DNA of 64,000 nucleotides from REEB95 sp963785735. Lineage in GTDB: Bacteria; Pseudomonadota; Alphaproteobacteria; ATCC43930; CGMCC-115725. Both the position numbers and the translations under genes were made by a program. The notes below the pieces were generated by a model that was not told the DNA's origin, searched no databases, and saw only the letters and a program-made list of their open reading frames with translations. Positions 1 to 7,587 of this stretch are shown one piece after another. The DNA lies in the NCBI GenBank assembly GCA_963785735.1, contig CAWAWJ010000001.1:186001-250000 (forward strand), given 5' to 3'. The number at the start of each line of letters is the position of its first letter. Position 1 is the stretch's first letter.

Positions 1-821
1 TTCTGGTCGGGGATGAGCGCGGCGAGCCAGTATTTGTCGGTGATGCCGAGCCAGCCGCCGGTGGAGTCGAATTCCTGGGGCGGCTCGCTCTTGAGGTCGG
101 CGTATTTGATCTCCTTGAGCGTGCCGTCGAGCACGCCGATCGGACCTTCATGGAGGAGATAGGTCGTGGTCGCGGGCGGCGGGCCGGCGCGCGACACCAG
201 TCCATAGGGATAGAGCGTGACTTTGTCCTTGGCCGTGTTGGTCACGCTGTCGGAGACGGTGAACATGTAATCCGCATCGATCGCGATATGGCGGTTGAAT
301 TTCAGGCCCGCGCCGTTATCCCAGGTTAGATCGACCGCGTGATCGGGGGTGAGTGTGCCGCCGGACGAATTCCAGCGCGTCTCCGGCCCGGGCGTCTTGA
401 CCGCGGGATCGTTCGGGACCCAGCCGAATTGCAGGAAATAGGGATGCGCCGTGCCATCAGGCGCCAGCAGCACTATCTCGGGACTGTTGGGATCGACGGT
501 CTGGCGATAGCCCAAGAGCGTCAGGTCGTCGACCCGTCCGCCAGTCAGATTGATCGAGCCCTTGAGCCGGGGCGTTTCGATCGCGACGCGCGGGGATTGG
601 GCGATCACGCTCTCGCGCGGCGCCGCCTGGACCGCGCCCTGAACGCCGGGCGCCGTTGCCCCGGTCTGTCCCGGAGGCGCCGCCTGGCCCGGAACGGCGG
701 CGGCGGTCTGGGTTTGCGGCGCCGGCTTCGGCGGGAATATCCGCTCATAGAACACCTGAAAGCCGATCAGGATGGCGATCGAGATGCCGATGGCGACGAA
801 CAGATTGCGTTGCTGGTCCAT
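1..821 (-). CDS. yidC: Membrane protein insertase YidC (3' end outside window)
   Basis: YidC inserts and folds inner-membrane proteins, alone or with the Sec translocon. About 273 codons are visible from the start at 821. The protein begins MDQQRNLFVAIGISIAIL, the usual N-terminal anchor helix of Gram-negative YidC. A Pro/Gln/Ala-rich linker follows, then the start of the periplasmic beta-domain, with family-like stretches such as LTGGRVDDLTLLGYRQT and GWLGITDKYWLAALIPDQ. The conserved five-helix core lies beyond the left edge. It is the last gene of the minus-strand run rpmH-rnpA-yidD-yidC and begins 3 nt after the yidD stop. Identification is secure; only completeness is limited. Confidence 0.95.
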   Translation of the reverse strand, partial: MDQQRNLFVAIGISIAILIGFQVFYERIFPPKPAPQTQTAAAVPGQAAPPGQTGATAPGVQGAVQAAPRESVIAQSPRVAIETPRLKGSINLTGGRVDDLTLLGYRQTVDPNSPEIVLLAPDGTAHPYFLQFGWVPNDPAVKTPGPETRWNSSGGTLTPDHAVDLTWDNGAGLKFNRHIAIDADYMFTVSDSVTNTAKDKVTLYPYGLVSRAGPPPATTTYLLHEGPIGVLDGTLKEIKYADLKSEPPQEFDSTGGWLGITDKYWLAALIPDQ

Positions 822-824
822 GGG

Positions 825-1058
825 CTATGGCCTGGAGCATGTCGCGGGAGGCACGGGATCGACGCCCGAACCGCCCCAGGGATGACAGCGCAACAACCGC
901 CGGACCGCGAAAAGCAACCCGCGCGCGGATCCATGTTCGTGGATCGCCTGCGCCGCGTATTCCGAGCAGCTCGGCCAATAGCGGCAGCGAGGCCCCAGCA
1001 GCGGCGAGACCAGCAGCTGATAGAGCCTTATGAAACCGCGCAAGCCAGCACTTACCAT
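825..1058 (-). CDS. yidD: Membrane protein insertion efficiency factor YidD
   Basis: This 77-residue protein is a small membrane-associated factor that assists YidC-dependent insertion. The family signature is present: an amphipathic N-terminus (GLRGFIRLYQLLVSPLLG), then CRYWPSCSEYA and the C-terminal RLLRCHPWGGSGVDPVP. Conserved cysteines lie in CRYWPSC and RCHPW. The length matches the family (about 70-90 aa). It sits between rnpA and yidC, its normal place. The start at 1058 leaves 25 nt after the rnpA stop. Confidence 0.93.
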   Translation of the reverse strand: MVSAGLRGFIRLYQLLVSPLLGPRCRYWPSCSEYAAQAIHEHGSARGLLFAVRRLLRCHPWGGSGVDPVPPATCSRP

Positions 1059-1083
1059 GATATTCAGCTCTCCCCGCCCACTC

Positions 1084-1443
1084 TCACTCGTTCTTCTCTT
1101 CCCAGGCGCCCAGGCGCTTCATCGCAGTTTCCATATCGAGCAGCAGATCCGGAAATTTCCGCGACAAGGTTTCGGCGCGTGCGATCACCACGTAATCATG
1201 GTTCGAGACGGCGTGGCGTTCGAGCACCTGCTGCGCCGCCGCCTTGAGCCGGCGCCGCGCCCGGTTGCGCTCGACCGAGATGCCCACCTTGCGGCTGGCG
1301 GTGAAACCCACGCGCGAGGAGACGGGCTCCGCCACTGCGCGCCGGCAGGCCTGCAGGATCAGGCCGGGAGCGACATATTTGCGCCGCTGGCCGGCAACGG
1401 CCAGAAAATCGGCCCGCCGCTTAAGACGCTCGATCTTGGTCAT
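1084..1443 (-). CDS. rnpA: Ribonuclease P protein component
   Basis: This is the protein subunit of RNase P, which helps the catalytic RNA remove 5' leaders from pre-tRNAs. The start at 1443 gives 119 aa beginning MTKIERLKRRADF; an upstream in-frame start would only add a non-conserved MRRPSGGV extension. Family features are the LKRRADF opening and the basic RNR-type helix VERNRARRRLKAAAQQVL, which contains the RNA-binding arginines. The C-terminal tail (WEEKNE) is acidic. It lies 30 nt downstream of rpmH, the standard arrangement. Confidence 0.95.
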   Translation of the reverse strand: MTKIERLKRRADFLAVAGQRRKYVAPGLILQACRRAVAEPVSSRVGFTASRKVGISVERNRARRRLKAAAQQVLERHAVSNHDYVVIARAETLSRKFPDLLLDMETAMKRLGAWEEKNE

Positions 1444-1473
1444 GACTCCGCCGCTTGGGCGCCGCACCGGTAC

Positions 1474-1608
1474 TCAAGCCGAAAGGCGCTTGCGACCCTT
1501 GGCGCGGCGGCTGGAAAGCACGCGACGTCCTCCGACCGTGGACATGCGCGCACGAAAGCCGTGGCGGCGCTTGCGGATGAGTTTGCTCGGCTGATAGGTG
1601 CGCTTCAC
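1474..1608 (-). CDS. rpmH: 50S ribosomal protein L34
   Basis: This 44-residue, strongly basic protein reads MKRTYQPSKLIRKRRHGFRA and ends GRKRLSA, a textbook bacterial L34. The start codon is GTG at 1608 and the stop is TGA at 1474-1476. Its small size and GTG start make it easy to miss, and a long open frame on the opposite strand covers it. It is the first gene of the visible rpmH-rnpA-yidD-yidC run. The 150 nt between it and the divergent kinase gene at 1759 should hold its promoter; I did not resolve -35 and -10 boxes there. Confidence 0.97.
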   Translation of the reverse strand: MKRTYQPSKLIRKRRHGFRARMSTVGGRRVLSSRRAKGRKRLSA

Positions 1609-1758
1609 GGCTGTGGACTCCGGCGATGCTTCTCGCTCGATGGATGGCGCTGTATACGAAAGCGGGTGGGCGAAGTCAACGCCGCCGCCCGATGGCCAAG
1701 GTTACAAAAGGGTTGCGGCGAAAGACCCTGGATTGCAGGGGGTCTTGGGACGGAGGGT

Positions 1759-3144
1759 ATGGCGGTCGAAACGGGCAAAACCTTGTTCCCGGGCGGGCTT
1801 TCGGCCCGTCTGCTGGTGCTGACCGTCGTTTTCGTCATGGTCAGCGTGGTGCTGATCTTCGTGCCCTCGGTGGCGCGCTTCCGTCTGGCCTATCTTGAGG
1901 ACCATATCGACGCCGCGCATCTCGCGATATCGGCGCTCGAGGCCACCCCCGACAATTTGGTGAGCAAGCAGCTGACCAACGAGTTGCTGGCCCATGTCGG
2001 CGCCCATGGCATCGTCGTGCACACGCCCAACCGGACCCTGATGCTGGCCCCGGACATGCCACCCAGCGTGGACGTGACCTATGACCTGCGCAGCCAGGGC
2101 ATGTTCGCCATGATCGGCGACGCGATGATGACGCTGTCGATGAGCGGCAACCGCGTGCTGCGTGTGCTGGGCTTGGCGCCCAAGGATCCAGCCGTCACCG
2201 TCGAGGTACTGCTCGACGAGCAGCCGATGCGCGCCGAGATGTGGAAATTCGGCGCGCGCGTGCTCGAAGTCTCGTTCGTGGTATCGCTAATCACCGCGGC
2301 GATGGTCTATCTGAGTCTGCAATGGCTGCTGGTCGCGCCCTTGAAGCGCCTGACCGCCAGCATGGTCGCCTTCCGCAAAAACCCCGAGGACGCAACGCAC
2401 GCCGAATTGCCCGGCAATCGGGGCGACGAGATCGGGCTGGCTCAGCGCGAGTTGGCGGCGATGCAGGAAACCGTGCGCCAGGCCCTGAAGCAGAAGGAGC
2501 GTCTCGCCGCATTGGGCGCCGCCGTCAGCAAGATCAATCATGATCTGCGTGGGATTCTTTCGACCGTGCGGCTGATGTCCGACCGACTGTCGGAAAGCGA
2601 TTCGCCCGAGGTGAAACGGGTGACTCCCGGCCTGGTCGCCGCCATCGACCGCGCCGTGGCACTGTGCACCGGCACGCTCAATTTCACGCGCCAGGACGGG
2701 GCGCCGTTGCATCCAAGCGGCTTCGCGCTGCGCGGCCTCATCGCCGAAGTGGCCGAAAGCGTCATGCGGCCGGGCGGCAACGGCTTCACGCTCGTCAATG
2801 AGGTGGATGCGGATTTCGCCGTTCAGGCCGACCGCGATCAACTGTTCCGTTGCCTGGAGAATCTGTCGCGCAATGCCGCCGAGGCCGGCGCCCGGCGTTG
2901 CGCCGTCCGCGCCCGGCGCGCGGGCGGCGACGTCGTAATCGAGGTGTCCGATGACGGGCCCGGCCTAGCCCCCAAGGCGCGGGAAAATCTATTCCGGCCC
3001 TTCGCCGGATCGGCGCGGCCCGGCGGCACCGGGCTCGGCCTTGCCATCGCGCGCGAAGTGATGCGCGCCCATGGCGGCGACATCCAGCTCAAGACCAGCA
3101 CCGGGGCGGGCACGGTCTTCGCGCTCAATTTGCCCAACGGCTAA
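1759..3144 (+). CDS. Membrane sensor histidine kinase
   Basis: This is a two-component sensor kinase of 461 aa. The start at 1759 follows a good Shine-Dalgarno (GGAGGGT); longer open reading upstream is antisense to rpmH and rnpA and is not genuine. Layout: TM1 around residues 17-37, a periplasmic sensor region of about 130 residues, TM2 around 172-193, a HAMP-like segment to about 245, then a phosphoacceptor region with His261 in SKINHDLRG. The ATPase domain has an N-box (LENLSRNAAEAG), DDGPGL and GGTGLGLAIA. The NHDLRG H-box differs from the usual SHELRTP. No response regulator is adjacent, so the partner and signal are unknown. The stop overlaps the convergent methyltransferase gene by 4 nt. 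Confidence 0.88.
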   Translation: MAVETGKTLFPGGLSARLLVLTVVFVMVSVVLIFVPSVARFRLAYLEDHIDAAHLAISALEATPDNLVSKQLTNELLAHVGAHGIVVHTPNRTLMLAPDMPPSVDVTYDLRSQGMFAMIGDAMMTLSMSGNRVLRVLGLAPKDPAVTVEVLLDEQPMRAEMWKFGARVLEVSFVVSLITAAMVYLSLQWLLVAPLKRLTASMVAFRKNPEDATHAELPGNRGDEIGLAQRELAAMQETVRQALKQKERLAALGAAVSKINHDLRGILSTVRLMSDRLSESDSPEVKRVTPGLVAAIDRAVALCTGTLNFTRQDGAPLHPSGFALRGLIAEVAESVMRPGGNGFTLVNEVDADFAVQADRDQLFRCLENLSRNAAEAGARRCAVRARRAGGDVVIEVSDDGPGLAPKARENLFRPFAGSARPGGTGLGLAIAREVMRAHGGDIQLKTSTGAGTVFALNLPNG

Positions 3145-4337
3145 TCGAGCGCGATGGTCTGCGCCTTGAGATAGGCGCTCTCCGGCAGAAAAGGATGCAC
3201 TGGATGATCGGGCGCGGCGCCCGAGCTCAGGAGAATGCGCCCGCTCCGCCCGGCATCGGCGAGGCCGCGCCGTGCCGCCTCGGCAAAAGACGCCTCGTCC
3301 ACATTGTGTGAACAAGAAGCGATGAATAAGATGCCCCTCTCGGCCACCACCGACGCGGCCAAGCGCGCGAGTTTGCGATAGCCCTTGAGGCCCGCGCCGA
3401 GGTCCTTCTTGCTTTTGACGAAAGCGGGCGGATCGGCGACGACGATGTCGAAGCGCGCCCGCTCCCCCGCCAGGCGCTCCAATTCGGCGAAGGCTTCGCC
3501 GCGCGAAAATGAACAGCAAGAGCCGACGCCGTTTGCCTCGGCTGAGTTTCGAGCGAGAGTCAGCGCCGGCTCCGACCGGTCGATGGCCGTGACATTCTTG
3601 GCGCCAGCCAGCGCCGCCGCAACGGTAAAGCCGCCGCCGAAAGAATATAGATCGAGCAGCGACGCGTTGTTCGCCAAACCGGCGATGAAACGCCGGTTCT
3701 CGCGCTGATCGTAGAACCAGCCGGTTTTCTGGCCCGCCCGCACGTCGGCGAAGAAGCGCGCGCCGTTTTCGCGCAGCTCGACAGGCCCGGCTAATTCGCC
3801 CGCAACCACCCGCACCTCCTCGACCAGGCCTTCGAGCTTGCGCGCCGAAGAGTCGTTCCTGAAAATCACCGCCTTAGGCTTTAAGACGGCTTCGCAAGCG
3901 GCGATGAGTTCCGCTTCCAGCCGCGCCATGCCGGCGGTGTTGATCTGGCAGGCGAGGACATCGCCGAAGCGGTCGATGATCAGGCCCGGCAAGCCATCCG
4001 CCTCGGCATGGACCAGGCGATAGAACGGCTCGGGATAGAGCCTTTGGCGCAAGGCCAGCGCGGCCTCGAGGCGTTCGGCGAAGAATTCGCGGGTGATGGC
4101 GCGGCCGGAATCGCGATCGAGGACGCGCCCCGCGACCAGCGTGTGCGGATTGAACGTGGCCACGCCCAGCGCCTTGCCGCTCGCGGCTTCGAGCCGCACC
4201 AGCGTGCCCGGCGGGATGGCCTTGGATGCCGCATCCATCGCCACTTCGTTGGAATAGACCCAAGGATGGCCGCTCTCGGCGCGCTTGTTATGGCCGGTCT
4301 GGAGCTTCACCACCGGACGGGTTTCGGCGGCGTTCAC
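3141..4337 (-). CDS. Class I SAM-dependent rRNA methyltransferase, RlmI/RlmK family
   Basis: This is a predicted 23S rRNA cytosine-5 methyltransferase-like enzyme of 398 aa. An N-terminal PUA domain (KRAESGHPWVYSNEV, typical of the RlmI family) is followed by an EEHEE-like middle domain and a Rossmann methyltransferase domain. The latter has a SAM loop (LDLYSFGGGFTVAAA) and a catalytic/adenine motif (VVADPPAFVKSKKDL). The GTG start overlaps the TGA stop of the upstream gpt gene (GTGA), so the two are probably translationally coupled. Whether it is the exact orthologue of E. coli RlmI cannot be judged from sequence alone. Confidence 0.85.
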   Translation of the reverse strand: MNAAETRPVVKLQTGHNKRAESGHPWVYSNEVAMDAASKAIPPGTLVRLEAASGKALGVATFNPHTLVAGRVLDRDSGRAITREFFAERLEAALALRQRLYPEPFYRLVHAEADGLPGLIIDRFGDVLACQINTAGMARLEAELIAACEAVLKPKAVIFRNDSSARKLEGLVEEVRVVAGELAGPVELRENGARFFADVRAGQKTGWFYDQRENRRFIAGLANNASLLDLYSFGGGFTVAAALAGAKNVTAIDRSEPALTLARNSAEANGVGSCCSFSRGEAFAELERLAGERARFDIVVADPPAFVKSKKDLGAGLKGYRKLARLAASVVAERGILFIASCSHNVDEASFAEAARRGLADAGRSGRILLSSGAAPDHPVHPFLPESAYLKAQTIALD

Positions 4338-4825
4338 TTGCCCCGGTCCCGCGCCTGGGCGATGGGCGGGGCGAATTGCGGCTCGATGTCCCAGGGAAAC
4401 AGGATCCAGGTGTCCTGGCTGACCTCGGTGACGAAGCTGTCCACCAAAGACCGCCCCTTCGGCTTGGCGTAGACCGTGGCGAAATGCGCCTTGGGCAGCA
4501 TGCGGCGCACCACCTCGGCAGTGCAGCCGGTATCCACCAGATCGTCAATCAGGAGGAAACCCGCGCCATCGCCGGCGACCCCCTTCAGGATTTCAACCGG
4601 TCCCTGCTCGCGGTCGTCATAGCTGGCAACGCACACCGTGTCGACCAGACGCAGATCGAGCTCGCGCGCGACGATGGCCGCCGGCACCAGCCCGCCGCGC
4701 GTTACCGCGACGATGCCTTTCCAGGGCCCTCGGTCGAGCAGCCGCCAGGCAAGCGCGCGCGAATGGCGATGCAACTCGTCCCAGCTGACCGGAAAGGTCT
4801 TGGTGAATGAAGAGGCGGCAGGCAT
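4334..4825 (-). CDS. gpt: Xanthine/guanine phosphoribosyltransferase
   Basis: This purine salvage enzyme converts xanthine or guanine plus PRPP to XMP or GMP at the inner face of the membrane. It has 163 aa from the start at 4825 (MPAASSFTKTFPVSWDELHR); an upstream in-frame start would add a weak extension. The PRPP-binding motif is FLLIDDLVDTGCTA, and the family motifs VTRGGLVPA and YAKPKGR are also present. Its stop overlaps the start of the RlmI-type methyltransferase gene by 4 nt. Confidence 0.9.
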   Translation of the reverse strand: MPAASSFTKTFPVSWDELHRHSRALAWRLLDRGPWKGIVAVTRGGLVPAAIVARELDLRLVDTVCVASYDDREQGPVEILKGVAGDGAGFLLIDDLVDTGCTAEVVRRMLPKAHFATVYAKPKGRSLVDSFVTEVSQDTWILFPWDIEPQFAPPIAQARDRGK

Positions 4826-4870
4826 GAAAGCGCGTACCTCGCGGGCGGCAGACAAGCCGGCGCCCGGGCG

Positions 4871-5980
4871 TCAGCGGACGTAGACGCGAACCTCGTTATT
4901 CTGGATATCGCCGCTGGTCGTCGCCGACAACGAAACCCGGTCCGCCGGCAGGCCCATGCTGGTGAGCGAGCGCATCACGTTCTCGGCGTTACGCTTCGAG
5001 GCGTTGGCGTTGACCGCCACTTCCGCCGAATTGCCCGCATTGGGCGCCACCGCCACCAGCTCGAACGTGGCCGAGGGTTTGCGTTCGAGCGCGCGGCTGA
5101 CCGCGGTGTAGAGCGCTTGTTCGTAGGAAACGTCGGGCCGGTCGAAGCGGATCACCACCAGCGGACCGCCGCCAGCGGCGGCCTGCGGCCGCGGCGCCGC
5201 GGCGCGCGGTTGCCCCGGCGCCGGCAGCGGCGATGATGTGACCGGGCCGAAAGCGCGGTTGGCGAGACTCGGCCCGTAGAGCTGGCCATTCTTGATCGCC
5301 TGCGACAGGGTGATGAGGTTCTCGCGCTCGTTGGCGACATAAGTGCTCTGGCGACCGATCTCGTCGCTCAAGGCGTTCAGCAGCGCGTCGATCTGCACCG
5401 TGGTGGCGTCGATGTCGCCCTGGATTTGGGTCAACTGGCGATGATCCTCATCCACCGCGCCCTGCAGCGAGAAGGCGGAGCGGGTGGCGTTCATCAGATA
5501 GGCGGCAAAGGAGGAATCGGCGGCGGCCTGGGTCGAAACGCCGTTGAGGCGCCCGATATCCTCGCCGATCTTATCCAGCGTGGTCTGGGCCTGATTCCAT
5601 TGCGCCACCAGCTGCGGATTGCCCGAGGTGGTGCCGGTCTGCAGCTTGGCGTTGATGCCGGCCACGGTATTGAAATAGGCGGTCGAGTCGGTCTGGAGCG
5701 CGTTATGCGCCGCCGTCATGTCCTGCTGATGCTGGGCGAGGTTACCCTTGAGCCGGGCGAGATCGGTACGCAGCCCCTGGACCTTCTGGCCGACGATGGT
5801 GCCGGTGCTGCTGCCGGTGCCGCTACTGGTTGGCGCGCTGCTCAGGCCCGAACTCAGCATCGGCTGAGCGTTCGAACTCGGCGGACGAGGCCGGAATTTG
5901 ATAGACGGTGGTCTGGCCTGCCGGAGTCGAGCTGGGCTTGTTCGAGCTCGACATGTGGGTGCCGAACAGGTCGTCGGCAT
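4871..5980 (-). CDS. OmpA-like envelope protein, main body of a probably frameshifted gene
   Basis: This long frame has a coiled-coil-prone region (VGQKVQGLRTDLARLKGNL and following, many Gln/Asp/Asn), then a Pro/Ala-rich linker and a C-terminal domain resembling OmpA/MotB peptidoglycan binding (NASKRNAENVMRSLTSMGLP, SLSATTSGDIQNNEVRVYV). The first ~40 residues of the longest version are Arg/Pro-rich and look like out-of-frame reading of the lipoprotein N-terminus encoded in the overlapping frame at 5823-6044. The shortest start is ATG at 5860, which has no clear ribosome binding site. Most likely the true product starts at 6044 and the frame is interrupted between about 5820 and 5900 by a 1-nt shift. 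A genuine second start cannot be excluded. Exact function is unknown. Confidence 0.65.
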   Translation of the reverse strand: MPTTCSAPTCRARTSPARLRQARPPSIKFRPRPPSSNAQPMLSSGLSSAPTSSGTGSSTGTIVGQKVQGLRTDLARLKGNLAQHQQDMTAAHNALQTDSTAYFNTVAGINAKLQTGTTSGNPQLVAQWNQAQTTLDKIGEDIGRLNGVSTQAAADSSFAAYLMNATRSAFSLQGAVDEDHRQLTQIQGDIDATTVQIDALLNALSDEIGRQSTYVANERENLITLSQAIKNGQLYGPSLANRAFGPVTSSPLPAPGQPRAAAPRPQAAAGGGPLVVIRFDRPDVSYEQALYTAVSRALERKPSATFELVAVAPNAGNSAEVAVNANASKRNAENVMRSLTSMGLPADRVSLSATTSGDIQNNEVRVYVR

Positions 5981-6044
5981 AGGAACAGCCGCCGAGCAGC
6001 AACAGGGCGGCCAGAAGGGTGTAACGGCTGGAACGAAATGTCAT
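5823..6044 (-). CDS. Lipoprotein N-terminus, probably the 5' part of the frameshifted OmpA-like gene
   Basis: This 73-residue frame starts with a convincing lipoprotein signal peptide: MTFRSSRYTLLAALLLLGGC, with the lipobox cysteine at residue 20. A Ser/Thr/Pro-rich linker follows and the frame stops at 5823. The overlapping downstream frame continues with a similar Ser/Gly/Thr-rich linker and the OmpA-like body but has no signal sequence of its own. Joining the two by a one-nucleotide shift gives a sensible envelope lipoprotein. It could alternatively be a separate short lipoprotein. I judge it to be one broken gene, or an assembly or sequencing error. Confidence 0.6.
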   Translation of the reverse strand: MTFRSSRYTLLAALLLLGGCSYADDLFGTHMSSSNKPSSTPAGQTTVYQIPASSAEFERSADAEFGPEQRANQ

Positions 6045-6220
6045 CCGAGTGGCAACCCCCTAAATCCTCAATGCGCGGAGTTTACGCGAACGGTCGTCGA
6101 TGCCACAAGCGTTTCCCGATGCCGGTTTTACGGCGCCCCGAGCCGGACGGCCCGGGGAAATCGGCTTGCCAGGGCCCCCGCGATGCGGCTAGCTTCGCCC
6201 CGCTTCCGTGACAATTGAAA

Positions 6221-6297
6221 GCGCCCGTAGCTCAACTGGATAGAGCACCAGACTACGAATCTGGGGGTTGGGAGTTCGAATCTCTCCGGGCGCGCCA
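6221..6297 (+). tRNA. tRNA-Arg (anticodon ACG)
   Basis: The 77-nt cloverleaf starts GCGCCCG and ends CGGGCGC-G-CCA, so the acceptor stem pairs fully and CCA is encoded. The anticodon arm is CCAGA-CTACGAA-TCTGG with anticodon ACG at 6255-6257, which decodes CGU/CGC/CGA after A34-to-I editing. The T arm contains GTTCGAATC. Open frames antisense to it are the well-known spurious tRNA-shadow proteins. Confidence 0.97.
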
Positions 6298-6431
6298 CGA
6301 TTCGCGACAAACTGTAAAATTCGCGGACACTTCCGGGACCGTCCGACCGCCATAGGCGCCTCCGCGCGCCCGCCAGGCCGGTTTCCCGGCTTGCTTGCCG
6401 CGCGCGCAACGAAGGCGCTATAGACGCCCCG

Positions 6432-7454
6432 ATGAAGGAGATTTCCCCGGCGGGCGGTCCGTCCGTCACCATCGTCACGGCGTCCGATGCGGGCTATTTC
6501 GGTCTGTTGCAGGATTTGATCTTTTCCCTGCAACGGGGATTGGGCGAGCGCCTGCCGCCGCTTTCCATCCTCGATATCGGCCTCAACCAGGAACAGCGCG
6601 TCTGGCTGCGCGCGCTCGGCGCCAACATCCGGCCGCTCGGCTGGGATCTCGATTATCCCGCGCGCTCGCATCCGCCCAATTCCTTCAAGGTGCTGGCCGG
6701 ACGGCCGCATCTGCCCAAGCATTTCCCGGGCTACGATATCTATCTCTGGATCGACGCCGATTGCTGGGTGCAGGATTCGAGCGTGCTCGACCTCTATATC
6801 CGCGCCGCCGCCCAGGGCAAGCTTGCCATTGTGCCGGAGATCGACCGCGGCTATTGGACCATCCACAAGCGGCCGAAAGTCTGGGGCCAGAACCAGAAAG
6901 CCTATGCCTGGGCCTTCGGCATGGGCGAGGGTTATCGCTTCGGCCGCAACGCCATCCTCAATGCCGGCGTGTTCGCGCTCCGGGGCGATGCACCGCATTG
7001 GCGGTTATGGTCGGAGAATTACGCCCGCGCCTTGAAACGCTTCCGTCTCAGCCCCTGGGCCTATAAGGGCAATATCAGCTTCTTCCTGTCCGATCAGACC
7101 TCCCTCAACCGCGCGGTATTCGTCCAGGGCGCGAAGGCGACCTTCCTGCCGGCCTATTGCAACTGGTTCTGCGGCAAGGGCACGCCGATGTACGACGCCA
7201 GCTCGCATCAGGTGGTCGAACCGCATGAACCGCACCGCCCGCTGGGCATCGTTCACCTGGCCGGCGAAGGCATGAAGGAACGAATCTGGAAGCTCCAGAC
7301 GCTTCAGGGCGGCGCGATCGAGACGCGGCTGACCTTCAGCGCGGTCAACGCCCTCGCGGCGAAAAATCGGCGCAAGCCGAATACGCGCTCACGAAGCGAT
7401 CGTGGCAGAGGCACAGCCCGTCCGTCGCGCGCACCGCGGCGTGGGCGGAACTGA
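6432..7454 (+). CDS. Glycosyltransferase, GT8-like
   Basis: This 340-aa soluble protein resembles nucleotide-sugar-dependent transferases of the GT-A fold. An N-terminal Rossmann strand (VTIVTASDAGYFGLLQDLI) leads to a DxD-type metal/nucleotide site in YLWIDADCWVQD. Downstream ILNAGVFALRGD and SDQTSLNRAVF match the NAGVF and DQ motifs seen in GT8-type enzymes, and HLAGEGMKERIW lies near the end. The last ~35 residues are Arg-rich and overlap a convergent gene, so the conserved part ends near residue 300. Acceptor and sugar are unknown. It stands alone downstream of tRNA-Arg. Confidence 0.75.
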   Translation: MKEISPAGGPSVTIVTASDAGYFGLLQDLIFSLQRGLGERLPPLSILDIGLNQEQRVWLRALGANIRPLGWDLDYPARSHPPNSFKVLAGRPHLPKHFPGYDIYLWIDADCWVQDSSVLDLYIRAAAQGKLAIVPEIDRGYWTIHKRPKVWGQNQKAYAWAFGMGEGYRFGRNAILNAGVFALRGDAPHWRLWSENYARALKRFRLSPWAYKGNISFFLSDQTSLNRAVFVQGAKATFLPAYCNWFCGKGTPMYDASSHQVVEPHEPHRPLGIVHLAGEGMKERIWKLQTLQGGAIETRLTFSAVNALAAKNRRKPNTRSRSDRGRGTARPSRAPRRGRN

Positions 7455-7587
7455 GGGTCGTCAGTCCCGGCAACGCCGCTTCGAGATAATCCGGATCGTC
7501 GCGAAAATGGGCGCAGGACCGACACTCACGCTGTTGCGCCGTGTGAACCGGTCCCGTGCCCGCCGGGGGAAGAAGTTCAGCGGACAA
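7345..7587 (-). CDS. Small cysteine-rich protein
   Basis: This 80-aa protein has a CxxC pair (ECRSCAHF), a central ALPGLTTLSSAHAAVR stretch, then DGLCLCHDRFVSAYSACADF. The spaced cysteines and the histidine suggest metal binding, and I believe similar small proteins occur in other alphaproteobacteria, though I cannot name the family. The start is TTG at 7587, overlapping the end of the yeiH-like gene by 11 nt, which suggests translational coupling. The 3' part overlaps the convergent glycosyltransferase gene by 110 nt. Function unknown. Confidence 0.6.
   Translation of the reverse strand: MSAELLPPAGTGPVHTAQQRECRSCAHFRDDPDYLEAALPGLTTLSSAHAAVRATDGLCLCHDRFVSAYSACADFSPRGR

Noticed and set aside
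1030..1758. Upstream extension of the kinase frame from 1030
   Set aside because: It runs antisense through rnpA and rpmH, is Arg/His-rich, and the conserved kinase begins at 1759 with a good ribosome binding site.
6128..6998. Minus-strand frames over the tRNA (containing RPERFELPTPRF or GEIRTPNPQIRS stretches)
   Set aside because: These are the familiar spurious proteins translated antisense across a tRNA gene and the opposite strand of the glycosyltransferase.
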